Source: Qipengyuania gelatinilytica
Lineage (GTDB): Bacteria; Pseudomonadota; Alphaproteobacteria; Sphingomonadales; Sphingomonadaceae
Assembly (NCBI RefSeq): GCF_019711315.1
Contig: NZ_CP081294.1
Span: 1,550,001-1,614,000, forward strand
Direction of reading: 5' to 3'
Length of the DNA: 64,000 nt
The notes under the pieces are model-generated. The model did no database searches. It was not told the origin of the DNA and saw nothing but the letters and a program-made list of their open reading frames with translations. The position numbers and the translations under genes are program-made. Shown here piece after piece: positions 8,866-16,256 of the stretch. Each line of letters starts with the position of its first letter. Position 1 is the stretch's first letter.

Positions 8866-9612
8866 CTAGCCGAATGCCTTCCACAGCGCCGCGAGCGCGG
8901 CAGTGCCGAGAACGAGGCCCACGCATATGCGCCAGGTCCTGTCCTCGATGCGTCCCGAGGCCTTGTTGCCGAGCCAGTTCCCCAGCAGCACCGCCGGGAA
9001 GAGCAGCGCGGCAAGCAGCAGCAACGACCAGTCGAGCACGCCGATCGCCGCGCCGCTCAACAGCCCCGTGGTCGACGCGCAAGTAAAGATGAGCAGCATC
9101 GAGGCCTTGGCAGTCTCGCGCGGGATGTCGCGCCCGACATAATAGGGCACGACCGGCGGGCCGGGCATGCCTGCATATCCGGTCATCAGCCCGCTCAAGA
9201 TGCCGACCCCGCCGGTGGTCGCGGGATGGTGGTCGAGCGCACCGCGACGGGGCAGCAGGATGGCCACGAAGGCCGACAGGGCGATGAAAGCGATCACCAC
9301 GCGCGCGATGGCGGGCGAGGTGATGGTGAGCAGGTACAGGCCAACAGGCGTCGTCACCGCCACTAGCGCAATGATTATCCAAGCCGATTTCTCGGCGCTA
9401 CGCAGCAGCCGCCGGATCTCCGACATGCCGATGAAGACCGAGAGGAAATTGGTCAGCAGCACCGCATCGACCGGCGACAGCGCCAGCGCCAGCACCGGCA
9501 CGATGAGAATTGCCATGCCAAAACCCGTCAACCCGCGCACGAAGGCAGAGCCGAACGCGGCGAGCAGCGCGACGACGACGGCAGCGGCCTCATAGCCTGC
9601 CAGAATATCCAC
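8866..9612 (-). CDS. TSUP (TauE/SafE) family permease, copy 1
   Basis: This TSUP-family membrane protein has 248 residues when started from GTG at 9612. It carries FVRGLTGFGMAILIVPVLAL near the N-terminus and GLMTGYAGMPGPPVVPYYVG in the second half, in the same order as the adjacent paralogue. The GTG start overlaps the TAG stop of the upstream small gene by one base (TAGTG), which argues for translational coupling. A longer in-frame start at 9642 would extend into that gene and is less likely. Transported substrate is unknown. No sulfur-metabolism enzyme lies nearby to suggest one. Confidence 0.87.
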   Translation of the reverse strand: MDILAGYEAAAVVVALLAAFGSAFVRGLTGFGMAILIVPVLALALSPVDAVLLTNFLSVFIGMSEIRRLLRSAEKSAWIIIALVAVTTPVGLYLLTITSPAIARVVIAFIALSAFVAILLPRRGALDHHPATTGGVGILSGLMTGYAGMPGPPVVPYYVGRDIPRETAKASMLLIFTCASTTGLLSGAAIGVLDWSLLLLAALLFPAVLLGNWLGNKASGRIEDRTWRICVGLVLGTAALAALWKAFG

Positions 9613-9962
9613 TAGTCCCCCGAGCCTGCGATAATCAGCCAAAGAGTGACGCAGTGGAAAGCCGCAATGCCGAGATTGCTCAGCACGACCGGGTTTTCGA
9701 GCGATCCCACCGTGAAGGGGGTCATTACCTTATAGACGATCTGCACCGCCAGCAGAGCCGCCACCGCCGCAGTTACAGGCCTGAACAGGAGAACGCAGGA
9801 GGCAGCGAGGATCGCCAGATAAAGCGCAAGCAGGATCCCACGTGCCGGGCTGGTCTCGCCATAGGCTTGATCCGCCCATGCGGCGTTGGTCGCCATGCCG
9901 TAAGTCACCGGCACGAGGACCAGTATGTTCAGGACCAGCGAGAGGACGATCATCGATTTCAT
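9612..9962 (-). CDS. Small four-helix membrane protein
   Basis: This 116-residue protein has four hydrophobic segments (about residues 4-22, 42-60, 63-82 and 92-112), no enzymatic motif and no recognised family. It heads a tightly packed set with the two TSUP permeases, overlapping the first by one base, and begins 25 bases after the thrS stop. A role as an accessory subunit of the permeases is possible but only inferred from coupling. It may be expressed from read-through of thrS, because no terminator is visible in the 25-base gap. Confidence 0.75.
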   Translation of the reverse strand: MKSMIVLSLVLNILVLVPVTYGMATNAAWADQAYGETSPARGILLALYLAILAASCVLLFRPVTAAVAALLAVQIVYKVMTPFTVGSLENPVVLSNLGIAAFHCVTLWLIIAGSGD

Positions 9963-9987
9963 CGGCGGGTTTCCTCTCGCTTGGTAG

Positions 9988-12000
9988 TCACGGGCGCAAA
10001 TCCGGCGGAGTCGCTTCGGCCTTGAGCATCGCGATGGCTTCCTCGAGGCTCATCACCTTCTGGTGCTGCTGGCCCAAGGTGCGGACGGCAACGGTGCCTT
10101 CCTCGGCCTCGCGATTGCCGACCACCAGCAGGTGCGGGACCTTGGCGTGGCTGTGTTCGCGCACCTTGTAGTTGATCTTCTCGTTGCGAAGATCGCTTTC
10201 CACGCGGATGCCCGCGGCTTCCAGCTTGGCGACGGCTTCCTTAGCGTAATCGTCTGCGTCCGAGACAATGGTCGCGACCACCGCCTGCGTCGGGGCGAGC
10301 CATACGGGCATGCGGCCCGCGTAATGCTCGATCAGGATACCGATGAAGCGCTCATACGAACCGAAAATCGCGCGGTGCAGCATAACCGGGCGGTGCTTCT
10401 CGCCGTCTTCGCCGACATAGCTCGCATCGAGGCGTTCGGGCAGCACGCGGTCGCCCTGGATCGTGCCGACCTGCCAGGTGCGGCCGATGGCATCGGTGAG
10501 GTGCCATTCGAGCTTGGGCGCGTAGAAGGCGCCTTCACCGGGGAGTTCCTCCCAGCCGAATTCCTCGCTCATCATGCCCGCCTCTTCGACGGCGTCGCGC
10601 AGTTCCTGTTCGGCCTTGTCCCAGTCCGCGTCCGAACCGAGCCGCTTTTCGGGGCGCAGCGCGAGCTTGATGGAGAAGGTGAAGCCGAAGTCCTTGTAGA
10701 CGCTCTCGGCGAGCTTGCAGAAGGCACGAACCTCGTCGACCACCTGGTCTTCGGTGCAGAAAATATGTGCGTCGTCCTGCGTGAACTGGCGCACGCGCAT
10801 CAGCCCGTGGAGCGCGCCATGCGGTTCGTTGCGGTGGCAGCAGCCCATCTCGCCAAGGCGGATCGGCAGGTCGCGGTAGGAGGTGATGCCCTGCTTGAAG
10901 ACCAGCACGTGGGCCGGGCAGTTCATCGGCTTGATCGCCATCCAGTCGGCGTCTTTCGCAACGCTGGGGTGCGCACCGGCCCCGCTGTCGTCCACCTCCG
11001 GCACCATGTCCGGCACGGCGAACATGTTCTCCGCATATTTGCCCCAGTGACCGGATTGCTCCCACTGGCGCACGTCCATCAGCTGCGGCGTCTTGATTTC
11101 GCGGTAGCCCGCGCCGTCCATCTTGCGGCGCATATAGGCTTCGAGCTCGCGCCAGATCCGGTAGCCGTTGGGGTGCCAGAAAACGCTGCCGTGCGCTTCT
11201 TCCTGCAGATGGAAGAGATCCATCTCGCGGCCCAGCTTGCGGTGGTCGCGCTTGGCGGCTTCTTCGAGACGCGTAAGATGCGCATTCAGCTGCTTCTTGT
11301 TAAGCCAGCCCGTGCCGTAGATGCGCGTGAGCTGCGCATTCTTCTGGTCGCCGCGCCAGTAGGCACCGGCGACGCGCATGAGCTTGAAGGCCTGCGGGTC
11401 GAGCTTGCCCGTCGAGGCAAGGTGCGGACCGCGGCACATGTCGAGCCAGTCTTCGCCGCTACGATAAACCGTCAGCTCTTCGCCCTCGGGAAGTTCCCTT
11501 GCCCACTCGGCCTTGAAGACTTCGCCTTCGGCCTCCCACTTGTCGATCAGCTGCTGGCGGCTCCAGACCTCGCGCGTCAGCGGCTTGTCGGCCTTGATGA
11601 TACGGCGCATCTCCTCCTCGATCGCGGGGAGGTCGTCCATGGAGAACGGCTCGCGCGTGTCGGGCGCCTTCACATCGTAATAAAAGCCGTCGTCCGTCGC
11701 CGGGCCGAAGGTGATCTGCGTGCCGGGGAAGAGCGATTGGACGGCCTCGGCCAGCACGTGCGCAAAGTCGTGGCGAGCGAGTTCGAGCGCGTCTTCCTCG
11801 TCGCGGCTCGTCACCAGCGCCAGTTCGGCATCGCCATCGAAGGGGCGGTTGATGTCGCGCAATTCGCCATCGACGCGCGCGGCAATTGCGGCCTTGGCGA
11901 GGCCGGGGCCGATCGCGGCGGCGACGTCGGCAGGCGTGCTGCCCGGTTCCATTTCGCGCACCGAACCATCGGGCAGGCTGATCTTCAAAAGTTCCGTCAT
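9988..12000 (-). CDS. thrS: Threonyl-tRNA synthetase
   Basis: This class II synthetase charges tRNA-Thr in the cytoplasm. The 670-residue product has an N-terminal TGS domain (1-65) and the SAD editing domain with HDFAH (His77, His81) and DMCRGPH. The catalytic domain shows KPMNCPAHV (zinc Cys), the motif-2 region [20 protein letters not shown] (zinc His) and the motif-3 region [11 protein letters not shown], and the C-terminal anticodon-binding domain follows. I take ATG 12000 ([13 protein letters not shown]) as the start because the TGS fold begins there. An upstream in-frame ATG at 12060 would add 20 non-conserved residues encoded within the leader RNA. A threonine-codon-rich leader peptide and hairpins lie 158-229 bases upstream, so expression is probably governed by Thr-tRNA charging (see findings). 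Confidence 0.96.
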   Translation of the reverse strand: MTELLKISLPDGSVREMEPGSTPADVAAAIGPGLAKAAIAARVDGELRDINRPFDGDAELALVTSRDEEDALELARHDFAHVLAEAVQSLFPGTQITFGPATDDGFYYDVKAPDTREPFSMDDLPAIEEEMRRIIKADKPLTREVWSRQQLIDKWEAEGEVFKAEWARELPEGEELTVYRSGEDWLDMCRGPHLASTGKLDPQAFKLMRVAGAYWRGDQKNAQLTRIYGTGWLNKKQLNAHLTRLEEAAKRDHRKLGREMDLFHLQEEAHGSVFWHPNGYRIWRELEAYMRRKMDGAGYREIKTPQLMDVRQWEQSGHWGKYAENMFAVPDMVPEVDDSGAGAHPSVAKDADWMAIKPMNCPAHVLVFKQGITSYRDLPIRLGEMGCCHRNEPHGALHGLMRVRQFTQDDAHIFCTEDQVVDEVRAFCKLAESVYKDFGFTFSIKLALRPEKRLGSDADWDKAEQELRDAVEEAGMMSEEFGWEELPGEGAFYAPKLEWHLTDAIGRTWQVGTIQGDRVLPERLDASYVGEDGEKHRPVMLHRAIFGSYERFIGILIEHYAGRMPVWLAPTQAVVATIVSDADDYAKEAVAKLEAAGIRVESDLRNEKINYKVREHSHAKVPHLLVVGNREAEEGTVAVRTLGQQHQKVMSLEEAIAMLKAEATPPDLRP

Positions 12001-12086
12001 CGTCTCATCCGTTGCGTTGCGACGCTGCCTTGTGTCTGGCCTCGACTTGACGAGGCCCATGGCACAATAGCGCGTACGCTTGAAGC

Positions 12087-12125
12087 GGCGTTTTGGGAGA
12101 ATTTCGCGATTTCGGGAGAAACGCC
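12087..12125 (-). other. Second inverted repeat in the thrS leader RNA
   Basis: Reading the minus strand, GGCGTTT (12125-12119) directly follows the main hairpin and can pair with AAACGCC (12093-12087), a perfect 7-bp stem around 25 bases. It may be a further switchable stem or may place the thrS ribosome-binding region; the role is inferred. Confidence 0.45.
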
Positions 12126-12126
12126 T

Positions 12127-12146
12127 GCCACCCGAAACCGGGTGGC
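12127..12146 (-). promoter_or_regulatory. Attenuator-type hairpin in the thrS leader
   Basis: On the minus strand GCCACCCG (12146-12139) and CGGGTGGC (12134-12127) form a perfect 8-bp GC-rich stem with a GTTT loop, 11 bases after the leader-peptide stop. Its left arm can alternatively pair with the end of the leader-peptide coding sequence: CGGGT at 12175-12171 with ACCCG at 12143-12139, and GCGG at 12166-12163 with CCGC at 12148-12145. These pairings are mutually exclusive, as in classical attenuators. The following bases AGGCGTTTCTC are only weakly U-rich, so termination may need Rho or the control may be at another level. Confidence 0.6.
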
Positions 12147-12157
12147 GGCAGCTCGCG

Positions 12158-12229
12158 TCAGTCCGCGACTACCCGCCCCCGGTTGCCCGAGGTGGTGGTA
12201 GTAGTGGTCGTGGAGCCGCTGTGCGTCAT
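12158..12229 (-). CDS. Threonine-rich leader peptide of thrS (23 aa)
   Basis: A 24-codon frame runs from ATG 12229 to TGA 12158 on the strand of thrS. It begins M-T-H-S-G-S, continues with seven consecutive threonine codons (codons 7-13, using ACG, ACC and ACT), and ends [10 protein letters not shown]. With codon 2, eight of 23 residues are Thr, the amino acid that thrS loads onto tRNA. This is the signature of ribosome-stalling leader peptides in attenuation. No Shine-Dalgarno is visible, but a promoter-like pair upstream would start transcription at the A of the ATG, so the peptide may be translated from a leaderless mRNA. The frame is too short for ordinary gene calling. The coding call is strong from composition and position; the mechanism is inference. 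Confidence 0.78.
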   Translation of the reverse strand: MTHSGSTTTTTTTSGNRGRVVAD

Positions 12230-12236
12230 GCAGGCA

Positions 12237-12265
12237 CAGATAGCGGCGGGAGGTTAAATTCTCAA
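12237..12265 (-). promoter_or_regulatory. Candidate promoter of the thrS leader transcript
   Basis: On the minus strand TTGAGA (12265-12260, overlapping the phoD stop codon) and TATCTG (12242-12237) are separated by 17 bases. Seven bases then lead to the A of the leader ATG at 12229. The geometry fits a housekeeping promoter giving a leaderless transcript, although the -10 box matches the consensus at only three positions. Confidence 0.45.
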
Positions 12266-13926
12266 CCCGCTTCCAGCTCGCGCGCGCCGGCGAGGGTGGA
12301 GAGGCGCTTGGTCGCGATCACCCCGGCGCCCTTTTCGCGCACGCTCGAAAGGAAGCGGTACTCGCTGGTTGCGCGGGTGGGCGTGAGTTCGACAGCCATG
12401 TATCCGCGCTGCGACGCATCCATCCATTGCAGTTCGGGATTGCGCTGCACCAAGGCCCCGGCGATCGCCTGCGGGGGAAGTTGCGGCAGGAAATTCTCGA
12501 ATCCCGGTGAACACACGGACTGCCCGCCGAATTCGACGCCGACCGCCTCGCCCCCGTGGGCAAGGTCGAAGGCCCAGGCATTATGGGTGTCGCCTGCGAG
12601 GCTCACGAGGTTTGCATCCGCGGCGAGAGCCGCCTCGAACAGGCGACCGCGCGCGGCGGGGTAGCCATCCCATGCATCCATGTTGAGCGGCAGCTCCGCG
12701 CGGCTGGCCAGGGCGCCAGCGACAACCCGTTCGCGGACATAGGACGGGACATCGTCGGGCAGCGTATCGGTGATCGAGGTAGCCGATGCGAGCTTGCCCA
12801 TCAGCACCTGCTGGACGAGCACCTGCCAGGTCTTGCCGCCCGATCCGGAGCGCGCGAGCCCTTCCGCCAGCCAGGCCTGCTGGCCGGCACCGAGCACCTC
12901 GCGGGCAGGATCGGCATAGTCGCCATCGCGGAAGGCAGTCAGCCGTGCGATCGCCTCCTCCGGCGAAGAGGTTCCGCGCAAGAGCGTGTTGTAGTCGAAT
13001 TGCTGCGAGCGGGCGGACAGGCGGGTTTCGAGACGAAAGAGCGTGGCAAGGTCGCCGACCTCATAGGCCGCCCAAGGTTCGTCCGATACCGGCATCCATT
13101 CGCGATAGGCCTTCATCGCCGCGCGCTTGCGCACCGACCAGTCACCCTCTGTTTCGGGCTGGTGGTTCTGCGCGCCGTCCTTCCAGCTGTCGTTCGCGCT
13201 TTCGTGGTCGTCCCAGCCGGCGATCATCGGATAGAGCTGGTGGAGACGCTGGAGATCGCGGTCCGCGCGATAGGTTGCGTAACGAGCGCGATAATCCGCC
13301 AGCGCCACGGTTTCCGATTGCGGATCGAGCAAGGCGCGGCCCGGAAGGGTCTGTGCATCCGAGGGGTAGGTGCCTTGCGGAAATTCGTAGAAATAGTCGC
13401 CGAGGTGGAGCGCACAGTCGAACTCGTTCGCCTCGGCAGCATGGCGGTAGGCATTGAACCAGCCAAAGCCGATGTTCGAGCAGGAGAATACCGCCATGCG
13501 CCAGCTGGCGGTCGGCCCCTCGGGCAGTGTGCGCGTGCGGCCCATGTCGGACACCGAACCATCGGGCGCGGTAAAGCGGAAATAGTACCATTTGCCCGGC
13601 TCGAGACCTTCGGCCCAGGCCTTGCAGCAGAAATCATTGGCAGGCGAGGCGGTGACCTTGCCTTCTGCTACCACGCGGCGGTTCGCGTCGGCCTCCATCA
13701 CCTGCCAGCCGATCTCGGTGTCTTGTGCCGCGACATAGCGCGTCCACAGGAGCGCGCGGTCCTTCCCCGGCTCGCCACTCGCAACGCCATGCGTGAAACC
13801 GGTTGCCGATGTCCGCGCGGCCAGAGGCGTCGCCACGAGACCTGCCCCGGCGGCCGCGCCCTTGAAGAGCGACCGCCTGTCCAGCGCGGGCATTCCTGGC
13901 GACTGCGGCGGTTCGGTCAAAGACAT
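12262..13926 (-). CDS. phoD: PhoD-family alkaline phosphatase / phosphodiesterase, Tat-exported
   Basis: PhoD enzymes are periplasmic or secreted phosphatases and phosphodiesterases that use Ca and Fe and release phosphate from organic phosphate esters. The start at ATG 13926 (GAGGAG about 8-13 bases upstream) gives 554 residues. It places a twin-arginine signal DRRSLFKGAAAGAGLVATPL at about residues 16-35, ending near an Ala-x-Ala region. The N-terminal PhoD domain follows (FTHGVASGEPGKDRALLWTR), then the phosphatase domain with FSCSNIGFGWFNAYRH, LGDYFYEFP, AGWDDHE and LAGDTHNAW, where metal-binding Asp, Asn and His residues lie. A longer frame to 14106 exists but adds 60 residues with no signal character. 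No Pho box was identified. The gene ends 33 bases before the thrS leader peptide. Confidence 0.93.
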   Translation of the reverse strand: MSLTEPPQSPGMPALDRRSLFKGAAAGAGLVATPLAARTSATGFTHGVASGEPGKDRALLWTRYVAAQDTEIGWQVMEADANRRVVAEGKVTASPANDFCCKAWAEGLEPGKWYYFRFTAPDGSVSDMGRTRTLPEGPTASWRMAVFSCSNIGFGWFNAYRHAAEANEFDCALHLGDYFYEFPQGTYPSDAQTLPGRALLDPQSETVALADYRARYATYRADRDLQRLHQLYPMIAGWDDHESANDSWKDGAQNHQPETEGDWSVRKRAAMKAYREWMPVSDEPWAAYEVGDLATLFRLETRLSARSQQFDYNTLLRGTSSPEEAIARLTAFRDGDYADPAREVLGAGQQAWLAEGLARSGSGGKTWQVLVQQVLMGKLASATSITDTLPDDVPSYVRERVVAGALASRAELPLNMDAWDGYPAARGRLFEAALAADANLVSLAGDTHNAWAFDLAHGGEAVGVEFGGQSVCSPGFENFLPQLPPQAIAGALVQRNPELQWMDASQRGYMAVELTPTRATSEYRFLSSVREKGAGVIATKRLSTLAGARELEAG

Positions 13927-14033
13927 TGGGGGCGCTCTCCTCTCACTCGCCCCATGACTGCGCCCGATGTCGGCTTCGTGACAAGCAGAATTCTCGTGGG
14001 CGACAAGCACGCTGTCCACATTGGAAAGCATAC

Positions 14034-14039
14034 TTGACA
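14034..14039 (+). promoter_or_regulatory. Possible -35 element of the membrane-protein/XRE operon
   Basis: A perfect TTGACA at 14034-14039 lies 53 bases before the chosen start at 14092. The -10 region around 14057-14063 is only A-rich and weak. If this promoter is used, transcription would start near 14068, which favours ATG 14092 over ATG 14053. Confidence 0.3.
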
Positions 14040-14091
14040 TTAACGGCGAATCATGACAAACACGCTTTACATCAAGAAAAGGACGCTTGCC

Positions 14092-14277
14092 ATGAAACAG
14101 ATCCATCTCTCGCTGCTTGTCGCCGCCGCCATGATCGGCATTGCCGTACTTTCGGTCTATGAAATCGTGCCGCAGGAGGTGGCGCGATTCTCGCCCTTTC
14201 TGCTCCTCGCCCTCTTTCCCGGCGCATGGCTCGGTTCTGACCGGTCCTGCAATCTACTGAAAAAGAGCAAGGCATGA
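14092..14277 (+). CDS. Small membrane protein (61 aa), first gene of XRE-regulator operon
   Basis: The 61-residue product starting MKQIHLSLLVAAAMIGIAVL has two hydrophobic segments (about 5-23 and 32-50) and a short basic tail ending KKSKA. I prefer ATG 14092 because AAGGA lies eight bases upstream; ATG 14053 would add 13 residues but has no ribosome-binding site. The stop overlaps the next gene's start by four bases (ATGA), and that gene in turn overlaps the XRE regulator gene. I recognise no family. Its job is probably tied to the membrane partner. Confidence 0.7.
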   Translation: MKQIHLSLLVAAAMIGIAVLSVYEIVPQEVARFSPFLLLALFPGAWLGSDRSCNLLKKSKA

Positions 14278-14888
14278 GCAGCGAGGCGAAGCGCGGCTTC
14301 ACCCGCACCGTCCCCTTCTGGGCGAGCCTGGCGTTCGGCACTTTCGGGGCCGTCATGGGCCTCGCCCTGTCGGACGCCATCAATGCGGCTACCGCCCTCA
14401 TACTGATGATCGTTCCGGCCGGCCTGTTCTTCCAGACCATGAGGGTCGCCAACACCGCCTCTGCCTGCAACGGACGCGGGGAGGCACAGCGCCTCTACGT
14501 CAAGCGCGTCGCGATCTTCGCTTCGACCTATCTCGTCGTCATTGCCCTGCAGGTCAGCCTGCTCGGCGGCGACGAGGCGACCGAGGCCTCGCTTGCCGCA
14601 CGTGCAGCCCTGTCGGTCATGCCCGGCCTCGCCATATGCGGGATCTTCTGGGCGATCGGACGGCTGATCCTCGATGAGAAAGACGAATTCATCCGCATGC
14701 TGATCGTGCGCCAGACGCTGATCGCGACCGGTTTCGCCCTCGGCTTCGCAACCATCTGGGGCTTCCTGGAAGCAGGCGAAGTCGTGCCGCATATCCCGGC
14801 CTACTGGTTCGCGGTCGCCTTCTTCGGCGGGCAGTTCATCGGGGCTGCATCCAACCGCATCACCCATGGTTCGTGGGGTGCGCTGTGA
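14274..14888 (+). CDS. Integral membrane protein adjacent to XRE-family regulator
   Basis: The 204-residue product has about six hydrophobic segments and no enzymatic motif; I do not recognise a family. A conserved-looking soluble patch, DEKDEFIRMLIVRQ (about residues 136-149), resembles the loop found in small membrane proteins co-encoded with short XRE regulators, such as DUF2178-like proteins (family recall, uncertain). It overlaps its upstream neighbour by four bases (ATGA) and the regulator gene downstream by four bases (GTGA), so all three are translationally coupled. Such pairs are often autoregulated, with the membrane protein modulating the regulator (inference). Confidence 0.75.
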   Translation: MSSEAKRGFTRTVPFWASLAFGTFGAVMGLALSDAINAATALILMIVPAGLFFQTMRVANTASACNGRGEAQRLYVKRVAIFASTYLVVIALQVSLLGGDEATEASLAARAALSVMPGLAICGIFWAIGRLILDEKDEFIRMLIVRQTLIATGFALGFATIWGFLEAGEVVPHIPAYWFAVAFFGGQFIGAASNRITHGSWGAL

Positions 14889-15076
14889 AGAACCGCCTCA
14901 AGGTCCTGCGCGCCGAGCGCGACTGGAGCCAACAGCACCTTGCCGACCTGCTCGAAGTCAGTCGGCAGAGCGTGAATGCGATCGAGACCGGGCGCTACGA
15001 TCCCTCGCTCCCGCTCGCCTTCAAGATTGCCGATGTTTTCGACATGGCGATCGAGGAAATCTTCCAGCGCGACTAA
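14885..15076 (+). CDS. Short XRE/Cro-CI family transcriptional regulator
   Basis: The 63-residue protein is essentially one helix-turn-helix domain: MKNRLKVLRAERDWSQQHLA followed by LLEVSRQSVNAIETGRYDPS. This is the standard form of stand-alone small XRE regulators that sit after membrane-protein genes. Start choice: GTG 14885 overlaps the TGA of the preceding gene and begins exactly at the domain. An in-frame ATG at 14873 would add four residues. It probably binds DNA as a dimer and may control its own three-gene operon. The upstream gap (13927-14091) holds a TTGACA but no operator I could pick with confidence. Confidence 0.88.
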   Translation: MKNRLKVLRAERDWSQQHLADLLEVSRQSVNAIETGRYDPSLPLAFKIADVFDMAIEEIFQRD

Positions 15077-15113
15077 ACGATCACGCGCTTGACTTAAGCG
15101 ACCCTTAAACCGC

Positions 15114-15146
15114 ATGTCGTACCCGGACGGGAATTGAATACGACAT
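15114..15146 (+). repeat. Perfect 8-bp inverted repeat upstream of the DUF898-M48 pair
   Basis: ATGTCGTA (15114-15121) and TACGACAT (15139-15146) are exact reverse complements separated by 17 bases, ending 24 bases before the DUF898 ATG. It could be a regulator binding site or a 5' UTR hairpin; the sequence alone does not decide. Confidence 0.5.
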
Positions 15147-15170
15147 CGGGTTTGGGGGTCGCTTTTCACC

Positions 15171-16253
15171 ATGCATTACGAAGACATGCAGGCCGACAGT
15201 GCGTTCGGCTTCGACGGCAATTGGAAAGATTTCGCGAAGATCGCATTGCCGAACCTGCTGCTGACGATTGTCACGCTGGGCATCTACCGGTTCTGGGCGA
15301 CCACGCGCGAGCGCCAGTATCTCTGGTCGCACACCCGCTTCGTCGACGAACGCCTCGAATGGACCGGGAGGGGAATCGAATTGTTCGTCGGTTTCCTGCT
15401 CGTTGCCTTGATCATCGGCATTCCCTTCGGCCTGATCAGCCTGATCACGAACGGATTGATCTTTCGCGGGATGATCGAATGGGTGGGCGCGCTGACCCTC
15501 TTCCTGTTTATCGCGACCTATTACCTCACCGGCCTCGCCCGCTTTCGCGCCTTGAGGTATCGCCTATCGCGGACACGCTGGCGCGGCATCCGCGGCGGGA
15601 GCGACGACCAGGGCTTCAAATATGGCTGGTCCTATATCTGGAAGAGCTTCGTCGGGACCATGGCATTATACCTCCTGATCCCCTGGTCGATGACCAGCCT
15701 GTGGAACGAGCGGTGGAACAAGATGAGCTTCGGCCCTTACGAATTCGAAGCCTATGCCGATTCGGGCAATATCTTCGCACGCTTCCTCCTGTTCTATCTC
15801 GCACCGATCATATTGATCGTTATCACCGCAGTTCTGGCCGTGACGGGTTACGGCATCGGTGGTGCGATCGGTGACGAAGCACAGGCATTGGGCATGGAGC
15901 TCAGCTTCGTCATCGCCATGTTCGTGTGGTTCTTCGTGCTCGGCCTGATCGCCGCGGCCTTTTACGCCAAGTTCTATCGCGAAGTCGTCGAGAAGACCTT
16001 GTGGCACGACCTGCGCTTCAGCTTCGAAGCAAGCACGATGGACTGGATCAAGCTTTACCTCGGCGACTTCTTCATCGTCGTGCTGACCCTTGGCCTCGGC
16101 TTCGTGTTCCTGAACTACCGCCACTGGAAGTTCTTCATCACCCACATGGAAGCGAGCGGCGACATCCTGCTCGACGAGCTCACCCAGTCGACGGCCAAGA
16201 CCGCGCGTCATGGCGAGGGCCTGCTCGACGCATTCGATATCGGGGCGATCTAG
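15171..16253 (+). CDS. yjgN: DUF898 (YjgN-like) membrane protein
   Basis: The 360-residue protein begins with a soluble patch FGFDGNWKDFAKIALPNLLL. It then has about six to eight membrane segments with the repeated pattern LGIYRFWATTRERQYLWSHT and, near the C-terminus, LGLGFVFLNYRHWKFFITHM. This duplicated arrangement is characteristic of DUF898/YjgN inner-membrane proteins, whose biochemical role is not established. A zinc metallopeptidase gene follows after three bases, a pairing that recurs for this family, so the two products probably act together at the membrane (inference). ATG 15171 is preceded by GGGGGTCGC. Confidence 0.85.
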   Translation: MHYEDMQADSAFGFDGNWKDFAKIALPNLLLTIVTLGIYRFWATTRERQYLWSHTRFVDERLEWTGRGIELFVGFLLVALIIGIPFGLISLITNGLIFRGMIEWVGALTLFLFIATYYLTGLARFRALRYRLSRTRWRGIRGGSDDQGFKYGWSYIWKSFVGTMALYLLIPWSMTSLWNERWNKMSFGPYEFEAYADSGNIFARFLLFYLAPIILIVITAVLAVTGYGIGGAIGDEAQALGMELSFVIAMFVWFFVLGLIAAAFYAKFYREVVEKTLWHDLRFSFEASTMDWIKLYLGDFFIVVLTLGLGFVFLNYRHWKFFITHMEASGDILLDELTQSTAKTARHGEGLLDAFDIGAI

Positions 16254-16256
16254 GCG

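Noticed and set aside
12001..12060. Twenty-residue N-terminal extension of ThrRS
   Set aside because: The TGS domain begins at ATG 12000, and the extension lies in the proposed regulatory leader.
10063..12201. 712-codon open frame on the plus strand opposite thrS
   Set aside because: Mirror of thrS in a high-GC genome; no domain, and thrS on the other strand is complete and conserved.
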